Notes: generated from the sequence alone by a model not told the origin. A DNA stretch of 64,000 nucleotides from an uncultured Sphingomonadales bacterium (GCA_947499155.1 CANMND010000001.1:310001-374000); one strand, 5' to 3'; positions 19,189 through 28,523 are shown, counted from the stretch's first letter. A program made the numbers and translations.

Positions 19189-20040
19189 ATGACAGTGCAC
19201 GCTGACCAATCAGTAAAATCAGGGATTCATGCGCTTTTAACCTGGTATTGCGAATCCGGTGTGGATGAAGCAACAGCCGATAGCCCACTTGATCGTTTTG
19301 AACTGAGTGCACAACGAAAAGCCGCCATTAATACCAGTGCTGCGCAATCGGACAAAAGGCCTGCGGGGAAAACTCCTCCGCGTGCGCCCTCAGCCCATGC
19401 CCCCTATAAAGCATCCCCGGTTCAGGCACAGGCACAAGAATCCGCTCGAGCCGTGGCCTTTGCCTCACAAAGCCTTGAGGATCTGGAAAAGGCTCTTCTT
19501 GCTTATGAGGCATGCGGGCTGAAGCATTCTGCCATGTCCACGGTTTTTGCTGACGGCCCCACAAATGCGCCCGTGATGGTCATTGGCGGTGCACCGGATG
19601 CAGATACGGATCGGTCCGGCACTGCCTATTCTGGAGATGCTGGCCTCTTGCTGGATCGCATGCTCGCCGCCATTTCGCTATCCCGCAAGGATACGGCACG
19701 GCTCAGCTATCTTATTCCATGGCGTCCACCTGGAAATCGTCAGCCCACTGACGAGGAACTGGCCCACTGCCTGCCATTCCTGCAACGACATATTGAACTG
19801 CTAAAGCCTGCACTTGTTATCAGCCTCGGTGTTAGTGCCAGCAACGCCCTTATGGCCCGTGATCATACGATCACCAAGGCCCGTGGCCGTTTTGTTGATC
19901 TGACACTTGCCGGACACAATTGCCCCCTAGTGACTTTGCATCGCCCTGGTGACCTCCTGAACCAACCCCGTCTTAAGGCCTTTGCCTGGAAAGACTGTCT
20001 TGCCATAGCGGATCGTCTTGCCGCCCTCAAAACGGGATAA
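19189..20040 (+). CDS. Divergent family-4-like uracil-DNA glycosylase homologue
   Basis: A 283-residue protein with the overall pattern of alphaproteobacterial uracil-DNA glycosylases: YEACGLKHSA, TVFADG, GLLLDRML, LIPWRPPGNRQPTDEE, AHCLPF and a C-terminal TLHRPGDLLNQPRLKAFAWKD. Two catalytic-site motifs differ from what I know of the family: motif A is GGAPDADTD instead of GEAPGxxED, and the late motif is HRPGDLL instead of HPAYLL. Activity is therefore uncertain. An Ala/Pro/Gln-rich linker occupies about residues 40-95. Start: the ATG at 19189 fits the usual family N-terminus (GIHALLTWYCESGVDEA); ATGs at 19123 and 19153 are also possible, none with a strong ribosome site. The gene is followed after 7 bp by the transglycosylase gene. 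Confidence 0.8.
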   Translation: MTVHADQSVKSGIHALLTWYCESGVDEATADSPLDRFELSAQRKAAINTSAAQSDKRPAGKTPPRAPSAHAPYKASPVQAQAQESARAVAFASQSLEDLEKALLAYEACGLKHSAMSTVFADGPTNAPVMVIGGAPDADTDRSGTAYSGDAGLLLDRMLAAISLSRKDTARLSYLIPWRPPGNRQPTDEELAHCLPFLQRHIELLKPALVISLGVSASNALMARDHTITKARGRFVDLTLAGHNCPLVTLHRPGDLLNQPRLKAFAWKDCLAIADRLAALKTG

Positions 20041-20047
20041 CCGCCAT

Positions 20048-21874
20048 ATGCTTCGCGCCATCTGTCTGTGTTTTGCTGGTCCTGGACTCACGCTTTCGTG
20101 CTTGGTGGTCTTATTCGGAATTGCCCGGGCTGAAACAACAGAATCGCCAATTTTGACACATGCCGACGATAATCTGCATCTTGCTACCGTGCCACAGGTT
20201 CTGTCCGATGCCGATACCGGGCGCTACATGCGTCTATTTTCTTTGCAGGATGAAGGGGACTGGAAAACCGCTGACCGCATGATGCAAGAGCTAACGGACC
20301 CTGTGCTTATGGGCCATCTGCTGTTCCAGCGTTATATGCACCCCACTCTCTGGCGCTCCCGCTATGGGGACCTGAAAGAGTGGTTGTCGGATTATGGCGA
20401 CCATCCCGGCGCCAACCGGATTTATAAGCTGGCAAAGCAGCGCCAAGGAACGGCGTCCGCGCCTTCAAAGCCTGTCCCGGCCCGTGGCGTTTATGGCGCA
20501 GCGCCTGATACAATTACCCGTCCTCCTGCACCCAAACGCAGTAAAGACGAACGGCAAATAGTCGAAGACTTCCATAAAGTCCTAAAAAGGGAAGTCCGGC
20601 GTCGCAATCCTGATCGTGCGGAAAAGCGCTATTGGGCGATAGAAAGTCTCGACATTCTGGCGCCCCATGAAACCGCCGAAGCTCTGGGGCGGGTGGCTTT
20701 TGCCCACTTTATGGCCGGCAATGATGAAAAGGCCGTGGCCCTTGCGACGATTGCGTCAAGGCTTGCTCCGACATTTGCACATGATGCCAACTGGTATGGC
20801 GGGCTGGCTGCATGGCGCCTGCAGGATTTCAAAACTGCGCAGGTCTTGTTCACACATTTGGCAAACGCTTTGGATGCTGACCCCTGGCAACGGGCAGCCG
20901 GTGGTGTCTGGGGGGCGCGAGCCGCTCTTGCCCAAGGCCAGATGTCGGCCGTGACGGAGCTTTTGCTGTCGGCGGCAAGCGAAAACGAGACATTTTATGG
21001 CCTGATTGCGGCAAGGCAGCTCGGCCTGCGCCATGCTCATGACTGGCAAATTCCCGCCTTGAACGCCACCATGCTTGATGATCTGCTGGCAATAAAAGCC
21101 GTACGACGGGCCATAGCCCTTGTACAAATCGGACAAAGCCAGTTGGCAGACGAGGAAATCCGACTTGTAGCAGGACGGACAAAGCGCGATGTCTGGCCCG
21201 CACTTGCCTCCCTTGCGGCTCATCTTAACCTGCCGACCAGCCAGCTTCGTCTGGCCCATGCGCTGGCGGACGACGCCCTGCCAACACGCTTGCACTATCC
21301 CCTGCCCGACTGGGCACCAGAGGATGGTTTTACGGTGGACCGAGCGGTCCTGTTTGCGATCATTCGCCAGGAATCGAAGTTTTCCAGTGCCGCCCGCTCT
21401 TACAAGGGTGCATCAGGCCTGATGCAGATCATGCCGGCAACCGCCAGCTATATCACCGGGGACGCGGCCCTGCGCTGGCAGAAAAGCCGGTTGCTAGAGC
21501 CGGATTTCAACATGTCTGTCGGACAGAGCTATGTCACCTATCTGTCCAAACATCCTGCCGTCAAAGGCAATCTCATAAAGCTGGCTGTGGCCTATAACGC
21601 CGGGCCTGGCAATCTTTCGCGCTGGGAGCGGACGGTCAATTACCAAAACGACCCCTTGCTGTTCATGGAGGCCCTGCCATCCAGAGAAACCCGCAGCTAT
21701 GTTGAGCGCGTAATGGCCAATCTGTGGCTTTACCGTATCCAGCTTGGTCAGGACGCACCGGGACTTGATGCCCTCGCTGCGGGAAAATGGCCGGTTTATG
21801 TCTCGCTGGACGGCCTAAATATGGCGGAACAGCCAACCGCTGAGGCAAAGGACATGGTACATGCCGGGGATTGA
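20048..21874 (+). CDS. Soluble lytic murein transglycosylase (Slt70-like)
   Basis: Cleaves the MurNAc-GlcNAc bond of peptidoglycan with 1,6-anhydro product formation, in the periplasm. A signal peptide (about residues 1-30, ending GIARA) is followed by a long helical superhelix (the Slt U-domain type) and a C-terminal SLT catalytic domain. That domain has the catalytic Glu in IIRQESKFSSAA, then YKGASGLMQIMPATA and VAYNAGPGNLSRW. Total 608 residues. The ATG at 20048 gives the clean signal peptide; a TTG 30 bases earlier would overlap the previous gene. The 3' end overlaps moaB by 14 bp, suggesting translational coupling. Confidence 0.92.
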   Translation: MLRAICLCFAGPGLTLSCLVVLFGIARAETTESPILTHADDNLHLATVPQVLSDADTGRYMRLFSLQDEGDWKTADRMMQELTDPVLMGHLLFQRYMHPTLWRSRYGDLKEWLSDYGDHPGANRIYKLAKQRQGTASAPSKPVPARGVYGAAPDTITRPPAPKRSKDERQIVEDFHKVLKREVRRRNPDRAEKRYWAIESLDILAPHETAEALGRVAFAHFMAGNDEKAVALATIASRLAPTFAHDANWYGGLAAWRLQDFKTAQVLFTHLANALDADPWQRAAGGVWGARAALAQGQMSAVTELLLSAASENETFYGLIAARQLGLRHAHDWQIPALNATMLDDLLAIKAVRRAIALVQIGQSQLADEEIRLVAGRTKRDVWPALASLAAHLNLPTSQLRLAHALADDALPTRLHYPLPDWAPEDGFTVDRAVLFAIIRQESKFSSAARSYKGASGLMQIMPATASYITGDAALRWQKSRLLEPDFNMSVGQSYVTYLSKHPAVKGNLIKLAVAYNAGPGNLSRWERTVNYQNDPLLFMEALPSRETRSYVERVMANLWLYRIQLGQDAPGLDALAAGKWPVYVSLDGLNMAEQPTAEAKDMVHAGD

Positions 21875-22391
21875 CGAGAACCTCACCTTCCAACCCTTGC
21901 AAATCGGCATTTTAACAGTGTCGGATACCCGCACGCCGGAAACGGACAAAAGCGGTGACCTGCTGGCCGGACGCGTCCGTGACGCTGGACATCTGGAGCC
22001 AAAGCGCGCTCTTTGTGGTGACAGCATTGACGCCATCACTGAACATCTGAAGCGCTGGATAGCAGACCCTGAAGTGCATGTGATTCTGGCAACCGGTGGC
22101 ACCGGCGTCACCGCCCGCGATGTGACACCTGAGGCATTTGAGGCGCTTTATGACAAGGCCATCCCCGGCTTTGGAGAATTGTTCCGTATGCTGAGCTATA
22201 AGATCATCGGCACATCCACCATCCAGTCGCGGGCAACGGCAGGGATTGCGGGCGGCACCTATTTATTCGCCCTGCCCGGCTCCACCGGTGCCTGCCGCGA
22301 TGCCTGGGACATGATCCTGCGCGATCAGTTGGACAGCCGCTTCCGTCCCTGCAACTTCGTCGACCTGATGCCGCGGCTCACGGGCGAATGA
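21861..22391 (+). CDS. moaB: Molybdenum cofactor biosynthesis protein B
   Basis: MoaB/MogA-family protein (176 aa), expected to adenylylate molybdopterin before metal insertion, or to be a MogA-like homologue. The family marks are IGILTVSDTRTPETDKSGDLL near residue 16, the glycine motif ILATGGTGVTARDVTPEA near 75, and LFALPGSTGACRDAWD near the C-terminus. The ATG lies inside the end of the transglycosylase gene with AAAGGA nine bases upstream. No other moa or moe genes are in view. The protein runs convergent to the next gene with a 4 bp gap. Confidence 0.9.
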   Translation: MPGIDENLTFQPLQIGILTVSDTRTPETDKSGDLLAGRVRDAGHLEPKRALCGDSIDAITEHLKRWIADPEVHVILATGGTGVTARDVTPEAFEALYDKAIPGFGELFRMLSYKIIGTSTIQSRATAGIAGGTYLFALPGSTGACRDAWDMILRDQLDSRFRPCNFVDLMPRLTGE

Positions 22392-22395
22392 TCAG

Positions 22396-22884
22396 CTAAG
22401 AAACCATTGCCTTGCGGGCCTTGCCCTGGGCCTTGCTCAGGCGGTTGCGCAGGTGATTTAGGGCGTTGTCCACGGCGACCGCTTCCGGTGGTTCGCCTTC
22501 TGTGGCAAAGGCCACGCCATGGACCAGGGCAAGCTGGCAGAAATATTCAATCAGGGCGTCAGAGCGCTGATCCAGCAAGATAATATGTATATCCGGCGTA
22601 AAGCGCTGGCTTTCCACCAGATCCTTGTATCCGGCGGCAAGGTCAACAAGGGCAGGTTCACCCATTTCCGCAAGCGCCTCACAAAAGCGCAGCATCCGTT
22701 CTTCAGAGCTCAAGCCCTGCGGCAGGTCGAATGTGGGTGACGGACAATTCGCCACCTCTTCCAGCACTGAGACAATCTCTTGCAGTTTCCGATCCAGCCC
22801 ATCAGCGACAGCCTTGGGCTGCCGGATAAGGCCAGGCCCTGCCAAAATTGTTGCCTGCAGTACCTTGCCGTCATCAGTGCCCAT
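22396..22884 (-). CDS. Protein of unknown function (162 aa)
   Basis: I do not recognise this family. The protein has no signal peptide or membrane segment. It looks alpha/beta: a helical first half (KAVADGLDRKLQEIVSVLEEV, then LSSEERMLRFCEALAEMG), a beta strand DIHIILLDQ in the middle followed by a helix, and a basic tail (LRNRLSKAQGKARKAMVS). Codon use resembles its neighbours. It is convergent with moaB, 4 bp apart, and about 60 bp downstream of the beta-propeller gene on the same strand, with which it may be co-transcribed. The intact frame and neighbour spacing support a real gene. Confidence 0.7.
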   Translation of the reverse strand: MGTDDGKVLQATILAGPGLIRQPKAVADGLDRKLQEIVSVLEEVANCPSPTFDLPQGLSSEERMLRFCEALAEMGEPALVDLAAGYKDLVESQRFTPDIHIILLDQRSDALIEYFCQLALVHGVAFATEGEPPEAVAVDNALNHLRNRLSKAQGKARKAMVS

Positions 22885-22944
22885 TGTTGTATCCGTCAGT
22901 CATAAGGGACCAAAAGCCTCTATATCCAAGACACATAGCCGTGT

Positions 22945-23976
22945 TTATCTGCCCATAACAAGCGGCAAGGGAGAATACCCCAATCCATCTGAACCTTCAC
23001 CCGCGTCTAAAAGCCCAACCTGCAGCCAGCCTTCGGTTTCAATGCGGGCGATCTGTGCCTTGTTGGTGAGGGCCACATAAAGCATGGACCCATCCGGGGA
23101 AAACAGCAAGGTAACCGGCATGGAGTGTCCTTCACTGCCGGAGTCCAGCTCCAGTGCCTTGGTAACAACCCGTTCGGCCACATCAATCACATTGATGGTG
23201 CCATCGCGGGCATTGGACACGACTGCATGTTTGCCATCGGGGGAGATGGCAACCCGGATCGGCATGCTGCCTGTCTCAATTGTTGCAAGGCGGGTGAAGG
23301 TCTCCGTATCAAAAATATAGACCGTATCCTCATCTCGGTTTGTCACCCACAGTTCCTTGCCATCGGGACTGACGGCCACGCCTTCGGTTTCCTTTCCGGC
23401 GGCAACAGTTTCAACAACACGACCGGCTTCCAGATCCACGACAGTGATACTATCTGAGCCGATATTGGTGACATAAGCAATGGACGCATCAGGCGACAAC
23501 GCCACCATATGCGATACTTTCTGCCCGGTTTTAATGGCAGAGATCACCTCGCCCTCTTCTGTATCCACCATGATCAGCGAACCGCTGCCCTCAGTCGTGA
23601 TCAGCAGGCGCTGGCCATCGGGCATCCATAAAATTCCGTGCGGTCGACGATGGGGGGAAAGATCAATCACCTTCAAGGCCGTAGCCGTTGGCACATCAAA
23701 CAGGCTTACCGACGACCCGGCTTGTCTGCCATCACCATAAGAGACAACAGCGGCAATATTGCCATCAGGGGAAATGGCAACCTCATGCGGCCCTGTCCCT
23801 GTGGGGCGGGTATAGACCATCTCGCCGCTTGCAAGATCAATAAAGCCTGCTGTATCCGCCAGTTTGTTGCCAACAATCAGTGTCTGTGCCCCGGAAAAGG
23901 ACGAAGGAAAAGCAACAAGAGCCCACCCAATGGCGGCTGCCAGACACATCCCGATTGTTCTTTGTCGCAAAGCCAT
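22945..23976 (-). CDS. Secreted YVTN-type beta-propeller protein
   Basis: A 343-residue exported protein. The signal peptide (MALRQRTIGMC to FSGAQ) is followed by about seven blades of the 40-residue YVTN/YncE type, with repeats such as VAISPDGNIAAVVSYG, MVALSPDASIAYVTNIGSD, VAVSPDGKELWVTNRDED and VAISPDGKHAVVSNARDG. Such propellers bind partners or ligands in the periplasm; no catalytic motif is seen. The ATG has GGAG seven bases upstream. It is divergent from the TRAP transporter operon (about 190 bp shared upstream region), so the two may be co-regulated; that link is inferred. Confidence 0.85.
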   Translation of the reverse strand: MALRQRTIGMCLAAAIGWALVAFPSSFSGAQTLIVGNKLADTAGFIDLASGEMVYTRPTGTGPHEVAISPDGNIAAVVSYGDGRQAGSSVSLFDVPTATALKVIDLSPHRRPHGILWMPDGQRLLITTEGSGSLIMVDTEEGEVISAIKTGQKVSHMVALSPDASIAYVTNIGSDSITVVDLEAGRVVETVAAGKETEGVAVSPDGKELWVTNRDEDTVYIFDTETFTRLATIETGSMPIRVAISPDGKHAVVSNARDGTINVIDVAERVVTKALELDSGSEGHSMPVTLLFSPDGSMLYVALTNKAQIARIETEGWLQVGLLDAGEGSDGLGYSPLPLVMGR

Positions 23977-24167
23977 GATCCGCTCCGAATTCTACATTGC
24001 CCCATCTGGATAAAAGAATGCCTTGATATCTTTGCTTTTGTCCAGCCTGCCTCACTGTTCTCCGGCCATTCTCACAGGATCGTAATGAAATATTTGCACA
24101 AGTGTTGCAGCACCTTATAGTTTTGAAATCAAATGGGGATGTCACCTCATAAAGGAGAATAAAACCG

Positions 24168-25379
24168 GTGACAAAAGGGGATAGTAAAATTGCCGGTGAG
24201 GTCAATGCCGACGACAAGGTGAATGTCAATCGCCGGGCAGCGCTCAAGACAGCCGCAGCTTTGGGAGCTGCAGCGACTGGTGCCGCAGTTGTTGCAAGCG
24301 TTGTAACAGCCCACGGACCCAACCAAACCGGCCAACAAGGCCCCGCCATAATTGGAGGTGCCGCCCGCAAGCTTCGCATGGTGACCACCTGGCCACGGGA
24401 CTTTCCTGGCCTTGGGACAGGAGCGGCACGGCTTGGCCAAAGGATCAATGACGCAAGCGGTGGCAGTCTTGATGTGACCGTATATGGCGCCGGTGAACTG
24501 GTGCCGGCGCTTTCCGCTTTTGATGCCGTAAGCCAGGGCAAAGCCGACATGTATCATGGCGCTGAATATTACTGGCAGGGCCGCTCTCTTGCCTTCAATT
24601 TCTTTGCCGCAGTCCCCATGGGATTGACCGCAGCGGAAATGGAGGCCTGGATCCGTTTTGGCGGCGGGCAGGAATTATGGGACGAGTTATCTGCACGCCA
24701 TAATATCAAGCCGATGATTGCCGGTAACACAGGCGTCCAGATGGGTGGCTGGTTCAAGCGCCGGGTCAACGGCCTTGCGGATTTTCGCGGCCTTCGTATT
24801 CGCATGCCCGGTCTGGGCGGAGAGGTGATGAAAAGGCTGGGTGCCACACCTGTCACCAAGGCGGGGGGCGAATTGTTTCAGGCTCTCGATCAGGGGAATA
24901 TCGACGCCAGCGAATGGGTTGGCCCCTGGAACGACATGGCGTTCGCCTTCCACAGCATCGTCAAAAACTATTATTATCCGGGGATACATGAACCGGGGTC
25001 GGCCCTGTCGCTTGGGATCAATATGGAGCTTTGGAACGATCTCGACCCACGAGAAAGAGCCGTCATCAGCAATGCAGCCGCTGCTGAATCCGTTGTGATG
25101 CATGCTGAATTTGAACACCAGAATGCACTGTCGCTTGAGCGCCTGCTGAATTCGACCGATGTATCCGTCCTGCGCTTTTCAGACACCATATTGAAACGCA
25201 TGGCGGAAATCAGCACACAGGTACTTGAGGAAGTGGCCGCAGCCGACAGCTTTACCGCCAAGGTTTATGAAAGTTTTCTCGCCGCCCGGCAAAGGGGAGA
25301 TCGCTGGGGAGATGTCTCTGAACGGGCCTATGCCCATGCCCGGTCTCTGCTGCCCGCACGGGTTAGGGGTGAGCCATGA
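24168..25379 (+). CDS. TRAP transporter substrate-binding protein (Tat-exported, DctP family)
   Basis: Periplasmic binding component of a TRAP carboxylate transporter. The N-terminus has a twin-arginine signal (NRRAALKTAAALGAAATG, RR at about residues 23-24), so the protein should be exported folded via Tat, as are some dimeric TRAP binding proteins. Family features follow: LRMVTTWPRDFPGLGTGAARL, ADMYHGAEYYWQG, FRGLRIRMPGLGGEVMKRLG and DASEWVGPWNDMAF. Total 403 residues. It starts at a GTG with AAAGGAG upstream. Its stop overlaps the next start (ATGA). The ligand is probably a 2-oxo acid or other organic acid, which is an inference from the subfamily pattern. Confidence 0.9.
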   Translation: MTKGDSKIAGEVNADDKVNVNRRAALKTAAALGAAATGAAVVASVVTAHGPNQTGQQGPAIIGGAARKLRMVTTWPRDFPGLGTGAARLGQRINDASGGSLDVTVYGAGELVPALSAFDAVSQGKADMYHGAEYYWQGRSLAFNFFAAVPMGLTAAEMEAWIRFGGGQELWDELSARHNIKPMIAGNTGVQMGGWFKRRVNGLADFRGLRIRMPGLGGEVMKRLGATPVTKAGGELFQALDQGNIDASEWVGPWNDMAFAFHSIVKNYYYPGIHEPGSALSLGINMELWNDLDPRERAVISNAAAAESVVMHAEFEHQNALSLERLLNSTDVSVLRFSDTILKRMAEISTQVLEEVAAADSFTAKVYESFLAARQRGDRWGDVSERAYAHARSLLPARVRGEP

Positions 25380-25936
25380 TCGATCTTTTACTCAGACCGG
25401 AAAGTCGGCTCATTCGTGTTCTTGACCGTATCAATGACAGCTTTGGACGTGCCCTTGGAATCGCGGTCCTGGCCCTGATACTGGTTCAGTTCATTCTGGT
25501 TATAAGTTCAGCCGCTTTTTCTTATGGCTCCATCTGGCTTCAGGAATCACGGCTTTACCTTAATGCCCTGATTTTCCTTGGGGGCGCGGGTTATGCCATG
25601 ATTCATGACAGCCATGTCCGGGTCGATGTATTCTTTCGAGACGCCGATGGCCTTACCCGTGCCTGGGTTGATCTTCTGGGCAGCCTGCTTTTCCTGTTGC
25701 CATTTTTGTTTCTCATCTGGTGGGCGGGCCTGCCCTATGTTCTTGACAGCATCAGGTCAGCAGAAGGATCAGTGGAAACCGGTGGCATCCCGTTCGTCTA
25801 TGTGATGAAAGCCATGGTTTTGTTGTTTGCCGCAACCCTGAGCCTCAGCGCAGTCACCATGATTGTGCGCTCTCTCATCACCATCTACAAAAACCCATAC
25901 GCCGTACAGGATACGATCGGAGATAATGGTCCGTGA
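25376..25936 (+). CDS. TRAP transporter small permease (DctQ family)
   Basis: Four-helix membrane subunit that bridges the binding protein and the large permease. The 186 residues show the DctQ pattern: QFILVISSAAFSYGSIWLQESRLYLNALIFLGGAGYAMIHDSHVRVDVF, where the conserved WxxE and HVRVD segments are seen (read here in parts), then two further hydrophobic helices. Translation is coupled at both ends: its ATG overlaps the upstream stop by 4 bp, and its stop overlaps the GTG of the large permease. Together the three genes form one operon. Confidence 0.9.
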   Translation: MIDLLLRPESRLIRVLDRINDSFGRALGIAVLALILVQFILVISSAAFSYGSIWLQESRLYLNALIFLGGAGYAMIHDSHVRVDVFFRDADGLTRAWVDLLGSLLFLLPFLFLIWWAGLPYVLDSIRSAEGSVETGGIPFVYVMKAMVLLFAATLSLSAVTMIVRSLITIYKNPYAVQDTIGDNGP

Positions 25937-27489
25937 CAGATCCTGCCGCCCTTCTTGTCGGTTTGCTGTTTGTAGCCCTGTTTTGCTTTTTGCTGACCGG
26001 ATTTCCTGTTGCGTTCATTTTGGGCGGCGTCGCCTTGCTGTTTGCCGCCATAGGTCTTGCCACCGGACATCTTGATCCCGGCTTCATTATGCTTTTACCT
26101 GACCGGATCATTGGCATTGCCCGCAATGAATTGTTGCTGGCTATACCCTTGTTCGTTGCCATGGGGGTGCTGCTTGAAAAATCCCGGATAGCTGAAGACC
26201 TGTTGTTGTCGATGGCCCGCCTTTTCGGCTCTGTTCGTGGCGGCCTTGGCTTTTCCGTTATTTTCGTAGGCGCATTGCTTGCTGCATCCACAGGCATTGT
26301 TGGTGCAACCGTCGTCACCATGGGCCTGATGTCGCTGCCGGTGATGCTAAAGCGGGGCTATGATCCCGCCCTGGCTGCAGGTTCAATCGCTGCTGCCGGC
26401 ACTTTGGGGCAAATCATTCCGCCATCAATCGTGCTGATCATGCTGGCTGATGTGTTGTCTTCTTCTTATCAGGAAGCCCAGCGTACCTTGGGGATAACGG
26501 CCACAAAGGCGCTTTCAGTGGGCGAGCTGTTTGCCGGTGCCCTTGTTCCCGGACTGGGGCTGGTGGTTTTGTATCTGCTTTATCAGGCGGGAATGGCGAT
26601 ATTCCGACCACAATCAAGCCCGGCCATTCGTCCTGATGACGAACTGAACGAAACCGACGTATCGCGGCTCCATATTCTGTCCGTGTTGTTACCGCCGGTC
26701 ATTTTGATCATCGCCGTGCTTGGCTCCATTCTTGTGGGAATCGCAACGCCGACTGAAGCGGCGGCCATGGGGGCAGTCGGTGCGATCATGCTGAGTGGGC
26801 GCAGACTTAAAGACGGACGGCAATGGCTTATGAACACAAGTCTGGCCGCTTTTGCCCTTCTTGCAATCCAGATACTCACGCTCGGACCGGCACTGGATGG
26901 TCTTGCCCTGATCTCAGCCCTTGTGCTTGGCAGCATTGGCATAGCGGGACTGGTGATGGCGGTCCGGATACTTCACACGTCAGCCATATTAATGCCCGTG
27001 ATGCAGGCATCTGTCCGCATCACGGTGATGATCTTCACAATTCTGATAGGCGCTGCCCTTTTCTCGCTGGTATTCAGGGGTCTTGGCGGCGATCACGTCA
27101 TTGAAAGCGTTCTCACCGGCCTTCCAGGTGGCGTTACCGGTGCGCTTGTTGTGGTGATGCTGGTGATGTTCTGTCTTGGATTTTTTCTCGACTTTATCGA
27201 AATTACCTTCGTCGTAGTGCCGATAATCGCACCGGCGTTATTTGTCATGGGTGTGGACCCTGTTTGGCTCGGAGTGATGATGGCAATCAATCTGCAAACC
27301 AGCTTTCTCACCCCGCCATTTGGATTCGCCCTGTTTTATTTGCGCGGTGTCGCACCCGACAGCGTCCTCACCGGGCAGATTTATCGTGGCGCTATCCCAT
27401 TTGTTCTGATCCAGCTATTTGCACTTGTCCTGCTCGCTTTTTATCCGTCCTTTGCCACCTGGCTTCCGCAACGCATATTTGCCGGTTAA
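25933..27489 (+). CDS. TRAP transporter large permease (DctM family)
   Basis: The Na+-coupled transport subunit, a 518-residue protein with about 12-14 membrane helices. Typical DctM segments are FLLTGFPVAFILGGVALLFA near the N-terminus, GIVGATVVTMGLMSLP, GTLGQIIPPSIVLIMLADV and, near the C-terminus, NLQTSFLTPPFGFALFYLRG. A region of about 100 residues in the middle (QSSPAIRPDDELNETD onward) enlarges the protein relative to short DctM forms, as in the longer 'fused' type. The GTG start at 25933 overlaps the dctQ stop. It is the last gene of the TRAP operon. Confidence 0.9.
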   Translation: MTDPAALLVGLLFVALFCFLLTGFPVAFILGGVALLFAAIGLATGHLDPGFIMLLPDRIIGIARNELLLAIPLFVAMGVLLEKSRIAEDLLLSMARLFGSVRGGLGFSVIFVGALLAASTGIVGATVVTMGLMSLPVMLKRGYDPALAAGSIAAAGTLGQIIPPSIVLIMLADVLSSSYQEAQRTLGITATKALSVGELFAGALVPGLGLVVLYLLYQAGMAIFRPQSSPAIRPDDELNETDVSRLHILSVLLPPVILIIAVLGSILVGIATPTEAAAMGAVGAIMLSGRRLKDGRQWLMNTSLAAFALLAIQILTLGPALDGLALISALVLGSIGIAGLVMAVRILHTSAILMPVMQASVRITVMIFTILIGAALFSLVFRGLGGDHVIESVLTGLPGGVTGALVVVMLVMFCLGFFLDFIEITFVVVPIIAPALFVMGVDPVWLGVMMAINLQTSFLTPPFGFALFYLRGVAPDSVLTGQIYRGAIPFVLIQLFALVLLAFYPSFATWLPQRIFAG

Positions 27490-27653
27490 TTCGTCTTTCT
27501 TGAATATCCGGCATGCCATTCAATAATAATCCCCTGTTCGACCGTCCGCTTTAGCCTTTTTTAAGCTTGATTTTAGATAGTTGTCCGCAAGCACCTGTGG
27601 AACAGCAACTGTTTCAGGGTCATAATTCAGGCAGCCAACGGCGGTTTCAGCGC

Positions 27654-28523
27654 ATGTTTTTGATTATCGGTCTTGTTATTGTCCTCGCCATGGTCTTCGG
27701 CGGTTATTTACTGGCGGGCGGCAAGATGGAAATCATCCTGCATGCCCTGCCTCATGAGCTGATGGTGATTTTTGGTGGTGCGATTGGGGCCTTCATCATC
27801 GCCAATTCATTGGGGATCATCAAAAAAGCACTGGCAGGCTGCGTCAAGGCGTTCAAGGGCGCAAAATGGACGAGCCAGGATTATGTCGATCTCTTGAGTC
27901 TGCTGTTCATTCTGATCAAGACGATGCGCACCAAGGGTGTGGTCGCAATCGAACAGCACATCGAGCACCCTGAAGAATCCAAAATATTCAACTATTTTCC
28001 AAGAATTGCAGCCGACCATCATGTGGTTGCATTCATCGCGGACTATCTGCGCATGATGACCATGAACTTTGAAGATCCGCACCAGATGGAAGAAGCAATG
28101 GACAAGGATCTGGAGCGTCATCACGCAGAAGAGCATGAACCACAGCACTCCATGCAGGTGATGGCGGATGGCCTGCCTGCAATCGGCATTGTCGCCGCTG
28201 TTCTTGGTATCATTAAAACCATGGCCTCCATCAACGAGCCAGTAGAAATTCTTGGCCGTCTTGTCGGCGGCGCTCTGGTCGGGACGTTTCTGGGAATCTT
28301 CCTGTCTTATCTGATTGTTGCACCTATTGCGGGCCGCTTTGGACAGGTGTTGGCAGAAGAAGCAAAATTCTTCGACATTATCAAGACGGTGCTGGTCTCC
28401 CACCTTCATGGCAATCCACCGCAAATTTCCGTTGAAATCGGTCGCCGCAACGTACCGGCACACCACCAGCCCAGTTTCAACGAGCTTGAAAACGCGCTGG
28501 ACGAAATACCGCCAGACCTTTAA
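27654..28523 (+). CDS. motA: MotA-like flagellar stator/proton channel subunit
   Basis: Inner-membrane stator protein that, with MotB, conducts protons to turn the flagellum. The 289 residues show four membrane helices: two near the N-terminus (IGLVIVLAMVFGGYLLAGG, ELMVIFGGAIGAFIIANS), a cytoplasmic loop of about 100 residues, then GLPAIGIVAAVLGIIKTM and GRLVGGALVGTFLGIFLSYLIVAPIAG with the conserved prolines. The ATG at 27654 is chosen because it starts the first helix; upstream codons add an unlikely Gln-rich leader. No motB follows, so the partner must be elsewhere. The gene supports motility, in line with the chemoreceptors at 35-39 kb. Confidence 0.92.
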   Translation: MFLIIGLVIVLAMVFGGYLLAGGKMEIILHALPHELMVIFGGAIGAFIIANSLGIIKKALAGCVKAFKGAKWTSQDYVDLLSLLFILIKTMRTKGVVAIEQHIEHPEESKIFNYFPRIAADHHVVAFIADYLRMMTMNFEDPHQMEEAMDKDLERHHAEEHEPQHSMQVMADGLPAIGIVAAVLGIIKTMASINEPVEILGRLVGGALVGTFLGIFLSYLIVAPIAGRFGQVLAEEAKFFDIIKTVLVSHLHGNPPQISVEIGRRNVPAHHQPSFNELENALDEIPPDL

